Shown here in pieces: positions 1-10,274 of a stretch of 64,000 nt of DNA (position 1 is its first letter; each line of letters begins with the position of its first letter). Origin of the DNA: CAVQRC01 sp963715045. GTDB taxonomy: Bacteria; Planctomycetota; Planctomycetia; Pirellulales; Lacipirellulaceae. Both the position numbers and the translations under genes were made by a program. The notes beneath the pieces were generated by a model that saw only the letters and a program-made list of their open reading frames with translations, was not told where the DNA came from and made no database searches. Location: the NCBI GenBank assembly GCA_963715045.1, contig CAVQRC010000020.1:1-64000 (forward strand), given 5' to 3'.

Positions 1-41
1 AGCGCGGGCTGGAGGACCATCAACCTGGAAAAAGCAACTCG

Positions 42-170
42 GCCGCAAATCACGCAAATAAACGCAGATGCATCAGTAGCTTAGGCGAAGTTCGGAGGGC
101 GCCTGCAGGGTGAACTGGACACCGATCCCAAGCCCTTGTTTATTTGCGTCTTTTTGCGTCTATTTGCGGC
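42..170. repeat. Imperfect inverted repeat, arms 42-66 and 145-170
   Basis: The left arm (42-66) and right arm (145-170) are near-perfect reverse complements: both read gccgcaaat, then an acgcaaa block, then acgca when the right arm is inverted. About 78 bases lie between them. No gene is visible in bases 1-189. The arrangement resembles a small non-autonomous mobile or REP-like element lying just 3' of the hsdR remnant. Seen directly; its mobility is inference. Confidence 0.55.
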
Positions 171-189
171 TGAACTCCTCTTTTTAGGA

Positions 190-2309
<2,120 letters not shown>

Positions 2310-2686
2310 GCGAGCACGATGTTGGCGAACACGGGGCCCGGAATGAACTCGAACTCCCGCTTGCCGCCCTGGGTGTCCTGGAGAATGTCGGTGCCTGTGA
2401 TATCCATTGGCATGAGATCGGGCGTGAACTGGATCCGACTGAATTTCAGCGACATCGTCTCGGCGAGTCGGCTGACCAGCAGCGTCTTGGCGAGACCTGG
2501 CACGCCTAACAGCAGCGAGTGGCCGCGGGCGAACAGGCAGATCACGAGGAGCTCGACGACGTCCTCCTGACCCACGATGACCCGTGAGAGCTCGGCTTTG
2601 AGCGAGTCGTAAACACCGCGGAGGGAATCAATTGCGGCGACATCATCAGAGCCGAGCTGGGGCGTGGCGGCGGAGGCCTGGGGCAT
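2310..2686 (-). pseudogene. MoxR-family AAA+ ATPase, N-terminal fragment
   Basis: The ATG at 2686 opens a protein of the MoxR AAA+ family, chaperone-like ATPases usually encoded beside DUF58 and von Willebrand factor A proteins. Visible are VIVGQEDVVELL, the Walker A region LLGVPGLAKT, the family block RIQFTPDLMPMDITGTD and GPVFANIVLA. The normal continuation (DEINR, Walker B, and the sensor regions) is absent: after roughly 125 codons the reading runs into hsdR sequence in another frame. About two thirds of the protein is therefore missing. The ABC exporter genes lie upstream on the same strand after a 242-base gap with degenerate gggctt repeats and no gene. Truncation is seen; whether it is genomic or an assembly chimera is open. 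Confidence 0.8.
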
Positions 2687-2928
2687 ATCAGGGCTTCGGG
2701 CTGAGGGCTTAGGGCTTGGGAGGGGAGACGGCGGTTACCGCCAATTAGACACGCACGGCGGTGGAAAAGACAAGTTCTCGGGGATCTGCCGCCGCCGCGG
2801 AGGTCGGGTTGCAGGAAGGGAGTCAGGACGTGGGCGATGTGTTCGGCGGGCCCGGTGCTGGCCGCTGCACACCGGACACGACCCGCCCGGGCCCGCCGTA
2901 TCCCGTGCTTCGACCCGCCAGTAATCGC

Positions 2929-4041
2929 TCAGAAATCGCGCCGGTAAAAGATCCAGCCGGCCACCGCCAGGACTACGACCTCGAAGGCGAACGACGTGCC
3001 CAAGACCCACGCCGTGGACCGCGTGCGAAATACCTCGATCATCCGTCGCTGAACTTCGGGATGGGCGAAGGCCGGTACGTCAGGTTGATCGGCCTGGTCG
3101 TCGTCGTCGCCCTTCAGAGCCGCCATGTCGACCAGCCATCGTTCGAGGAGGCCGATCGTCTCGGTCGTCTTGGGAGTCACCGTCTTGATCGCGAAGCAGA
3201 TCTGATGTGCCAGGACCAGCTTGCCGAGTGTCTGTTGCGATTCCTGACGCTTCTCTTCCAGCTTGGGCAGCTCCTGGGTGGCCTCTTGGGCCGCGGCCGC
3301 ATCAGGGTCCGCGTCGCCCGAGTCCTCGTCCGCCGCTGCCTGTTGTTCAGCCGCGATGGATGCGTCGAGTGTTTCGATCTTGTACTGCTCGGCGATGCGG
3401 AACATCAGCAGCGTCGCTTCGGCCGTGTGCAGCAGATAGAAGCAGAACCAGGCGAGCAACGTCAACAGCAAGGCCGCGATCGTCGAGCGGGTCATCATGC
3501 CGAGCAGGGCGCAGAGACAGAACAGGTAGCTGAAGAATGCGACCACGACCGGGACGGCGATGAACAGACCCGGTTCCCAGGTGCCGCCGCGAAGGCCGAG
3601 CACCACGAACGAGGCGGCCGTAAATACCGAGACCTGGAGTGTGACGAACAACAGTCCGGCGACGTACTTGGTGAGAAACAACCGCCAGCGGCCAATCGGG
3701 TGGGAGAGGACGAGTTCGATCGAGCCGCTCGAGATCAAGTCGGGGATCATGCCGGCCGTCGAGACGAGAGCCAGAATCGTGGCGATCCACGTCAACCAGA
3801 CGCCGATCCCGAACGTCAGGAACATCTGCTTGTAAAACGTTTCGACCGGGACCACGTCGGTATTCAAGCCGGAAGCGAATCCGATGTGCCAGCCGGCGAT
3901 GCTCAGCCCCTGTTTGTCGATGCCGACGAGGGCGAAGATCGCGACGACGAGGGCCGACAGAACGAGCGTAATCCAGAACAGTTTACGCGACTGCAGCTCG
4001 CGATAAGCATCGATGAAGATGGCGAACGTCTGGCCCATCAT
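2929..4041 (-). CDS. ABC-2 type transporter permease
   Basis: A 370-residue integral membrane protein with an N-terminal anchor (about residues 20-45), a cluster of four to five hydrophobic helices between about 85 and 215, and a final helix at about 345-365. The segment SSGSIELVLSHPIGRWRLFL is typical of ABC-2 permeases of the ABC-type exporter class. A long acidic, Ala/Glu/Gln-rich insert (about 225-265, predicted extracytoplasmic or coiled) separates the core from the last helix. It is encoded 60 bases downstream of the ATPase gene on the same strand and should form an exporter with it. The substrate cannot be told from sequence. Confidence 0.88.
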   Translation of the reverse strand: MMGQTFAIFIDAYRELQSRKLFWITLVLSALVVAIFALVGIDKQGLSIAGWHIGFASGLNTDVVPVETFYKQMFLTFGIGVWLTWIATILALVSTAGMIPDLISSGSIELVLSHPIGRWRLFLTKYVAGLLFVTLQVSVFTAASFVVLGLRGGTWEPGLFIAVPVVVAFFSYLFCLCALLGMMTRSTIAALLLTLLAWFCFYLLHTAEATLLMFRIAEQYKIETLDASIAAEQQAAADEDSGDADPDAAAAQEATQELPKLEEKRQESQQTLGKLVLAHQICFAIKTVTPKTTETIGLLERWLVDMAALKGDDDDQADQPDVPAFAHPEVQRRMIEVFRTRSTAWVLGTSFAFEVVVLAVAGWIFYRRDF

Positions 4042-4101
4042 TGGCGGGTCTACCTTGCAGTTCGACGCGAATTATCTCGTGGGACTCGAAGTGCCAATCA
4101 A

Positions 4102-5064
4102 TCATCCGCGGGGCGATGTCGGATGTGCGGCCGCCCCGACCTGGCCGCGACCGTCGCTGCTGGACACCGTTCGCAGGAAGATCTCTTCCAGGTTGTCGCG
4201 GGTGGGTTGAACGGATTCGATCTGCAGACCGTCGTGGCGCAGCCGATCGATTACAGGCTGGACGTCGTCGATTGTGGCACCCCGCAGGATGAGTTGCTGC
4301 CGCCGCTCATCGAGAGGCGTCGCGGTCGCGTGATGCTCGCCGATCCACGCGGGTGCCGGACCGCACACGACGATCTCGTACCGCGAACTGTCGGACGAAA
4401 GTTCGTCGATGGTTCCCTGCCGGACGACTCCGCCCTGGACGAGAATCGCCACACGATGGCAGACGAGTTCCAGTTCGCTCAGCAAGTGGCTGTTGATAAA
4501 GACCGTCTTTCCCTGTTCGTGAAGGTGGCGAATCACGCGGCGAATCTCACGTCGCCCTTCGGGATCCACGCCGTCGGTGGGCTCATCGAGGATCAGCAGT
4601 TCGGGATCGTTGATCATCGCCATCGCGAGCCCTACTCGCTGTTGCATTCCCTTGGAGTACGCGATGACTTTGCGATCGGCCCAATCGGTCATCCCCACGA
4701 GTTCCAGCAATTCGGCTCCGCGGGAGCGGCGGGTACGTCGGTCGACGCGGGCCAGCGCACCGAAGTAGTCGAGGACTTGTCGTCCCGTGAGGTGACGGGG
4801 AAGCACATGATGTTCGGGCAGATAGCCGACTCGAGCCAACGTTGGCTTGTGCCCCAGTCGATGTCCCAACAGGGTCCCCGAGGCGGTCGTCGGCCGCACC
4901 ACGCTCATCATGATCTTCACCAGCGTACTCTTGCCCGCGCCGTTCGGGCCGAGTAGGCCGAACACTTCACCCGGATGGACCTCCATCGCCAGCCCGCGGA
5001 GGGCGTGGACTTTGCCACGATACGTCTTGCTGACGTTTTCAAGATCGATCGTCGCAGCGGACAT
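4102..5064 (-). CDS. ABC transporter ATP-binding protein
   Basis: A 320-residue ABC-2 exporter ATPase. Walker A is GPNGAGKST (about 39-47), the Q-loop region reads VGYLPEHH, the signature is YSKGMQQRV, Walker B is LLILDEPTDGVDP and the switch histidine is in INSHLL. The C-terminal 100 residues match the regulatory extension usual in this subfamily. The ATG at 5062-5064 overlaps the stop codon of the upstream methyltransferase gene by one base (TAATG), so translational coupling is likely. It pairs with the permease immediately downstream. Confidence 0.93.
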   Translation of the reverse strand: MSAATIDLENVSKTYRGKVHALRGLAMEVHPGEVFGLLGPNGAGKSTLVKIMMSVVRPTTASGTLLGHRLGHKPTLARVGYLPEHHVLPRHLTGRQVLDYFGALARVDRRTRRSRGAELLELVGMTDWADRKVIAYSKGMQQRVGLAMAMINDPELLILDEPTDGVDPEGRREIRRVIRHLHEQGKTVFINSHLLSELELVCHRVAILVQGGVVRQGTIDELSSDSSRYEIVVCGPAPAWIGEHHATATPLDERRQQLILRGATIDDVQPVIDRLRHDGLQIESVQPTRDNLEEIFLRTVSSSDGRGQVGAAAHPTSPRG

Positions 5065-5729
5065 TACAGAGGGGGCAGGGGGCTGGGGTCAGGGATCAGG
5101 CCAGTTCCGGACTCCAGGCAGAGCAACCGTTGTTTCATGGCGGTTCCCTGCGGGGCGGAAAAACCGCCCAGTTTGCCGTGTGCCGCGACCACGCGATGGC
5201 AGGGAACGATCAACGGAGTGCGGTTGGCAGCCATGACGTTGCCGACCGCTCGGGCGGCGGCCGGCGATCCGGCGCGCCGCGCGAGTTCGCCGTAGCTGAG
5301 GGTCTCTCCCCATTCGATGCCGCGGCACGTCTGAATCACACGCGCCGCGAAGTGGGTGAGATGAGAAAGGTCAAGCTCGATGTCCTGGAAGCATTCCCGC
5401 TGACCTGCCGCATATCTCGCGAGTCGGGCCGCAAGCGTGGGGTGCCACGACCCGCACTTCAACGCCTGACGCGGCACGCGATCATCGGCCAGTTTTGCCA
5501 GGGCCGCGGCAGTTGCCGCCACCGCCGTTGGATGACCGAACGCGACGGCATACACGCGAACGCCACAGCCTGCAATCGCGACCCAGCCCAACTCGGTGGC
5601 AATGGTCTCGACGTTCCAGGTGAGAGAGGTCGACGTCGTGGTATCGCGCGAACAAGACGGCGATCCGATTCGACGCGATGGCAAGTTGGTGAGCGTAGCG
5701 CCAAAGTGTGGAGCGCGGATCTTTGGCAT
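5064..5729 (-). CDS. ogt: Methylated-DNA--[protein]-cysteine S-methyltransferase
   Basis: This enzyme repairs O6-alkylguanine by transferring the alkyl group to its own cysteine. The active-site motif is IVPCHRV near the C-terminus, preceded by the DNA-binding helix region YGELARRAGSPAAARAVG and followed by LGGFSAPQG. The conserved domain starts only about 40 residues after the ATG at 5729; the preceding residues are low-complexity Ser/Thr/Arg and may not be translated, so the true start could be further in. The frame is open to 5798. The stop overlaps the ABC ATPase start by one base. Confidence 0.85.
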   Translation of the reverse strand: MPKIRAPHFGATLTNLPSRRIGSPSCSRDTTTSTSLTWNVETIATELGWVAIAGCGVRVYAVAFGHPTAVAATAAALAKLADDRVPRQALKCGSWHPTLAARLARYAAGQRECFQDIELDLSHLTHFAARVIQTCRGIEWGETLSYGELARRAGSPAAARAVGNVMAANRTPLIVPCHRVVAAHGKLGGFSAPQGTAMKQRLLCLESGTGLIPDPSPLPPL

Positions 5730-5930
5730 CGGAGTCCTTTGTCCAGCCACCAGGTATTGATTGCACGTTTGTGCGTTCGCGCGACGCCATTCGATCACGT
5801 AACCAGAACTTGTCGCCGCAAGTACGGACCGCTATTCTGTCACCTGACTGGCGGCCATTCTAACGGTCGGCACTTTCAGCGACTACCGCCAGACGTCCCC
5901 CGCAACCGGCTCGGGTTCTGAGGATTTCAG

Positions 5931-6674
5931 ATGACCGATTACCAGCATCTTTCCGATGATTTCTATATCAACATGAACCTGAGCACGGAGATGGAACTGC
6001 CGTCGAGTCGCGAGACGATCCTGCATTACTTCGAGCAAGTACAGAAGAAGTTTCCGGAAATGCGGAACTTCTACGCCCGCGACAAAGGTGATTTCGTGCT
6101 CGAGGAAGACAAGGATCGGGGGCAATATCGCTGGTGCACGATCGAACCGCGGAGGGTTTGTTCGGGGCAGGTCAATCCGCCCTCGGCCGATACGGCCCTC
6201 GAGCAGCATCAGCTCGTGCTCGACATCGCCCCCTACATGCTCTCGGTCAGCCCACTCGATTGCGAAGCGCTCGACTTCCTGATCGGTTTCGACTTTACGT
6301 ACCGCGGAAATCACAACCAATTGATCACCGAAGCGCTGGGTGTCAGCCCGGCGCTGGAGCGATTCGCCGAAATGCCGGGCACGACCGTGATCAGTCATGA
6401 GCCGACGATGACCCTGGCCCTCGACGAAGATTGCCGCACGCAATGCCGCGTGAGCATCGAACCGCGGACCAATGCCTATCAGATCCGTACCGGCGAGTAC
6501 CCCGAGGACCAGTTGAGCGTGTACGTGACCGCGCGGCAGTATGGCAGTCTCGACGCCGATTGCACCTACCTCTCGGCACTGGAAAAGCTCACGCATGTTT
6601 GCAACGACGTGCTCGAAAGCTACGTCATCGAGAGCATTCTGCGACCGCTCGCCCGCACGATCTCCTTGAAGTGA
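5931..6674 (+). CDS. Conserved hypothetical protein (planctomycete type)
   Basis: A 247-residue soluble protein starting at ATG 5931, acidic overall, with no signal peptide or membrane segment. I do not recognise an enzyme family. Notable features are the N-terminal block YQHLSDDFYINMNL, a central block APYMLSVSPLDCEALDFL and a C-terminal pattern LTHVCNDVLESYVIESI that looks helical. The high conservation-type composition (many Tyr, Cys, Asp) suggests a real structured domain. The gene stands alone between the alkyltransferase and a receiver gene on the opposite strand. Confidence 0.75.
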   Translation: MTDYQHLSDDFYINMNLSTEMELPSSRETILHYFEQVQKKFPEMRNFYARDKGDFVLEEDKDRGQYRWCTIEPRRVCSGQVNPPSADTALEQHQLVLDIAPYMLSVSPLDCEALDFLIGFDFTYRGNHNQLITEALGVSPALERFAEMPGTTVISHEPTMTLALDEDCRTQCRVSIEPRTNAYQIRTGEYPEDQLSVYVTARQYGSLDADCTYLSALEKLTHVCNDVLESYVIESILRPLARTISLK

Positions 6675-6742
6675 AGCTCGGCTGGTTCGGTGCCTGCCAA
6701 ACCGCGACCCGATACGGGGCCTTGCTGTCGACCGCCGGGCTG

Positions 6743-7135
6743 TCAATCGCCGGCGGCGAGAAGCCGTTCGACACTCTCGATCAAGCGATCCATGGCGAAC
6801 GGTTTGCGAATGTAGTCGTCGACACCGAGCATCTCGGCGTAGGCCTTGTGGCGGCTGCCTTCGTTGGCGGTGATCATGATCACCCGCGGTCCGCTGCCGA
6901 CGTTCTTGCGGAGTCGCTCGAGCACGAGAAAACCGCTCCGCTTGGGCATCATCATGTCGAGAATGATCAACCGGGGGCGTTCGCGTTCTGCCAGTGCGAG
7001 TCCCTGATTGCCGTCGCGGGCAATCAGGACCGTGTGTCCCTTGGCTTCCAACGCCAGTCGCAGCGATTCAATGATCTCGGCGTCGTCATCGACGAGGAGA
7101 ATGCGTTTCGACGGTGGTGATTGAGAAGCAGGCAC
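6743..7135 (-). CDS. Single-domain response regulator receiver protein
   Basis: A 130-residue CheY-like receiver with no output domain. The acidic pocket is in LLVDDDAE (about 13-20), the phosphorylatable aspartate in LIILDMMMP, the threonine switch in VIMITAN and the invariant lysine in YIRKPF. It probably passes phosphate from a histidine kinase not in this window to a partner protein. It has no neighbour on its strand; the gene 5' of it runs divergently with about 110 bases between them. Confidence 0.93.
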   Translation of the reverse strand: MPASQSPPSKRILLVDDDAEIIESLRLALEAKGHTVLIARDGNQGLALAERERPRLIILDMMMPKRSGFLVLERLRKNVGSGPRVIMITANEGSRHKAYAEMLGVDDYIRKPFAMDRLIESVERLLAAGD

Positions 7136-7247
7136 GTTGGGGCGAGGTCGGGGTCAGGGGGCGGAGGGACGCTGTTGTTGTATAACGATAGCCGTCGATC
7201 ACGCAACCTGGGGACACGACAGAAAGAAACAGAAAGCGAGAAGCTCG

Positions 7248-8342
7248 ATGAAGGTGCGTTCAGGGCCAGTGCTGCCGCCGTTGCCTTATCGGCCGCGCGA
7301 CCCGCGGGACAAGTCCCGGGGAATCGGTTTGATCGGGTGTGGTGGGATAACGGGGGAGCACCTGACGGCGTATCGGGCGGCCGGCTACCGGGTGGTCGCG
7401 CTGTGCGATCTTGATCGCGACAAAGCCCGCCGTCGCCAGCAGGAATACTACCCCGACGCGGAAGTGTTTACCGCCGCCGAGGATCTGCTGCAATGTAATG
7501 ACGTCGAGGTGGTCGACATTGCCACGCACCCGGGTCCGCGGCCGCAACTGATTCGAGCCGCGATTGAGTCGGGCCGCCACGTCCTGAGTCAGAAGCCGTT
7601 TGTCGAAGATCTGGCCTGCGGTCGAGAGTTGATCGCGTTGGCCGCGCGGCACCACGTCAAGCTGGCCGTCAACCAGAACGGCCGTTGGGCACCGCACTTC
7701 AGCTATCTCCGCGAGGCGGTCGCCGCAGGGTACCTCGGCACGATCCACAGCGTGCATGCCCGGGTTCACTGGGATCACGGCTGGGTGGCCGGCACCGAAT
7801 TCGAGCACGTTCCCCACTTGATCCTCTACGACTTCGGCATCCACTGGTTCGATCTGTTGCGGTGCGTGATGGCCCCCAGCGAGCCACGGACGGTGTTCGC
7901 CTCAACGACGCGAACCGCCGAGCAGTCGGTCGCGGTGCCATTGTTCGCCCAGGCGGTCGTGCAATTTGACGCCGCTCAAGCGTCACTCGTATTCGACGGC
8001 GGGGTCCGACACGACCCGCTGGACACGACCTACGTTGCCGGCAGCGAGGGGACCATCGTGTGCCGGGGCCCCAATTTCCGACAACAGTCGCTGACCATCA
8101 CGAACGCCGCGGGCGCGTTTCGACCGCATCTCGTCGGGACCTGGTTTCCCGATGGCTTCCATGGTGCGATGGGCGAACTGCTGTGCGCGATCGAGGAAGA
8201 CCGATTGCCGTCGCATGACGCCGCGACCGTCCTGGAAAGTCTCGCGCTTTGTTTCGCCGCCACGGCGAGTGCGGATCGAGGTGAAGTCGTGACCTGCGGC
8301 GAGGTTCAATCGATCCATGCAGCAACCTCGGGGACACCGTGA
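7248..8342 (+). CDS. Gfo/Idh/MocA family oxidoreductase
   Basis: A 364-residue NAD(P)-dependent dehydrogenase family protein. The Rossmann motif is GLIGCGGITGEH near residue 27, and the family EKP motif appears as SQKPF. The C-terminal half carries the usual beta-sheet substrate domain (HWFDLLRCVM, YVAGSEGTIVCRG). I chose the ATG at 7248; the frame is open to 7137 but that part lacks family similarity. The stop (TGA 8340-8342) overlaps the dnaG start, implying co-transcription. Substrate is unknown; planctomycetes carry many paralogues, generally thought to act on sugars. Confidence 0.88.
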   Translation: MKVRSGPVLPPLPYRPRDPRDKSRGIGLIGCGGITGEHLTAYRAAGYRVVALCDLDRDKARRRQQEYYPDAEVFTAAEDLLQCNDVEVVDIATHPGPRPQLIRAAIESGRHVLSQKPFVEDLACGRELIALAARHHVKLAVNQNGRWAPHFSYLREAVAAGYLGTIHSVHARVHWDHGWVAGTEFEHVPHLILYDFGIHWFDLLRCVMAPSEPRTVFASTTRTAEQSVAVPLFAQAVVQFDAAQASLVFDGGVRHDPLDTTYVAGSEGTIVCRGPNFRQQSLTITNAAGAFRPHLVGTWFPDGFHGAMGELLCAIEEDRLPSHDAATVLESLALCFAATASADRGEVVTCGEVQSIHAATSGTP

Positions 8343-10195
8343 TGCCGGACGCATCCGCGATCGAAGTCAAGGAACAGGTTCGCGAAGCGAGCGATATTTC
8401 CGACGTGGTCGGCAGCTACATCGCGTTGAAACGGCAGGGTCGCAACTTCGTGGGTCGGTGCTTGTGGCACGACGACACGCGACCGAGTCTGCAGGTGAAT
8501 ACCGAGCGGCAGTCATGGAAGTGTTGGGTCTGCGGTATTGGTGGCGATGTGTTCAGTTTCGTGATGAAGGCCGAGAACCTCGACTTTCGCGAAGCGCTGA
8601 CGCTGCTTGCCGAACGGGCTGGGATTCAGGTTCAGGCGGGCCCGCGGGCGGCCACGGGAGGGCCCGGGGATCGCGGCACTCTGCTCCGTGCGGTGGCCTG
8701 GGCGGAGCAGCAATATCATCGCTATCTACGCGAGGCCGCCGCCGCCCAGGTCGCTCGCAGCTATCTCGACGACCGGGGGATCACGGTGGAGAGCATCAAG
8801 AGGTTCCGCGTCGGCTTTGCCCCCGACGAATGGACGTGGCTGCTCGACCGGGCCCGCGACACCGAGTTTTCGCCGGCCGTGCTGGAGCGGGTAGGCCTCG
8901 TTCGGCCCCGCGAATCTGGCGGCTACTACGACTATTTCCGTGGTCGCGTGATGTTTCCGATCGCCGACTTGCGGGGGCGGCCGATCGCGTTTGGGGGGCG
9001 GATCCTCCCGCAACTCGCCCGCGACGGGGTCGGAAAGTACTTCAATTCGCCGGAAACGCCGCTGTTTTCCAAGAGCAATCAGCTGTATGCGCTCGACAAG
9101 GCTCGCGACGCGGCGCGGCATGCGGGCACGCTAGCAGTCATGGAGGGCTACACCGATGTGGTGATGGCTCATCAGCACGGCGTGGAATACGCGGCGGCCG
9201 TGTTGGGTACGGCCCTGACCGAGCGGCACATTGAAATCCTGAAGCGATTGACCGATTCGGTGACCCTCGTGCTCGACGGCGACGAGGCTGGCCGGCGGCG
9301 GACCGATGAGGTTCTCGGGCTGTTTATCGCCCGGCAGGTCGACCTGAAAATTCTGACCTTGCCTCAGGACCTCGATCCGTGTGATTTTATTAGAGCGCAA
9401 GGAGGCGACGCATTCGACGCATTGCTGGGCAACGCCGTCGACGCCATTGAACACAAGATTCGCACGGTGACCGAAGGAATGGTTTCCCTGAGCGATACTC
9501 ACCAGGCCAACACGGCCCTCGAAGCGATCCTGGACACGATTGCCCAGATCCCGCGTCCGGCGGGCGAGATGGCATCGGCCGTGTTGATTCGCGAACAACA
9601 GATTCTGTCGCGGCTGGCGCGGCAGTTCATGGTTCCCGAACAGCAACTTCGCACGCGACTGACTTCGCTGCGTCGCGATCGCGGCTCGGCGGCCGGTCGT
9701 CGGCAGGCCGTTACGATCGATGCGGGCGACGATTCGCCTGACCTGTGGCGGCTGCTCGATCCGTGGGATCGCGAGTTCTTCGAATTGCTGCTGGCCGAAC
9801 CCCAGTGCTGGGAAGCGGCGACCAACTGTATCTCGGCTGAGGATCTGCGGAGCGAACCGGGACGGGCCTGCTTTCAGCAATGTGCAGCCCTTTCGACCGC
9901 GGGAACACGGCTGTCCGTCGAGCAGCTCATGCTGCATTGCGAAGATCCCCCCATGAGACAACTCTGGATGCGGCTCGATGAAGAAAGCCGATCCAAGCGA
10001 CACAGCGACCCGGATCAGCGGTTGAGTGATCTGCTGGCGGCCATCGAAGGCCGGCGGAGCGATGCCCGCGTGCGTCAGAAACTCCAGCAGATCCAGCGAC
10101 GCGATCTCAATTTCGAACAACAAAAGGAGCAATTGGGCAACCTTCTCAAAGAGCTCACCGACCGCGACCAAGGTTTACCACCCACGGAAGGGTGA
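8342..10195 (+). CDS. dnaG: DNA primase DnaG
   Basis: Synthesises RNA primers for replication. The N-terminal zinc site is CLWH...CWVC (about residues 40-66), followed by the catalytic core (RFRVGFAPDEW, YFRGRVMFPI, GRPIAFGGR) and the TOPRIM domain (VMEGYTDVV, VLDGDEAG). The C-terminal part is the helicase-interaction region. It is 617 residues from ATG 8342, normal for the family; an in-frame GTG lies one codon upstream. The start overlaps the preceding oxidoreductase stop, and rpoD follows after 79 bases, preserving the ancient dnaG-rpoD macromolecular-synthesis arrangement. Confidence 0.97.
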   Translation: MPDASAIEVKEQVREASDISDVVGSYIALKRQGRNFVGRCLWHDDTRPSLQVNTERQSWKCWVCGIGGDVFSFVMKAENLDFREALTLLAERAGIQVQAGPRAATGGPGDRGTLLRAVAWAEQQYHRYLREAAAAQVARSYLDDRGITVESIKRFRVGFAPDEWTWLLDRARDTEFSPAVLERVGLVRPRESGGYYDYFRGRVMFPIADLRGRPIAFGGRILPQLARDGVGKYFNSPETPLFSKSNQLYALDKARDAARHAGTLAVMEGYTDVVMAHQHGVEYAAAVLGTALTERHIEILKRLTDSVTLVLDGDEAGRRRTDEVLGLFIARQVDLKILTLPQDLDPCDFIRAQGGDAFDALLGNAVDAIEHKIRTVTEGMVSLSDTHQANTALEAILDTIAQIPRPAGEMASAVLIREQQILSRLARQFMVPEQQLRTRLTSLRRDRGSAAGRRQAVTIDAGDDSPDLWRLLDPWDREFFELLLAEPQCWEAATNCISAEDLRSEPGRACFQQCAALSTAGTRLSVEQLMLHCEDPPMRQLWMRLDEESRSKRHSDPDQRLSDLLAAIEGRRSDARVRQKLQQIQRRDLNFEQQKEQLGNLLKELTDRDQGLPPTEG

Positions 10196-10274
10196 TGGGG
10201 TCGCGGCCTACAAATCGACCCGTTTTTCCGCAGTGCGTTCCGTTTTGTCAGACCCATTCGCAAGGAGGCGAATC

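Noticed and set aside
2761..4956. 731-codon open frame on the plus strand
   Set aside because: It is antisense to the ABC permease and ATPase, which have strong family motifs; its translation is Arg/Gly-rich and has no domain.
5130..5921. 263-codon plus-strand open frame
   Set aside because: Antisense to the alkyltransferase gene and Arg-rich throughout.
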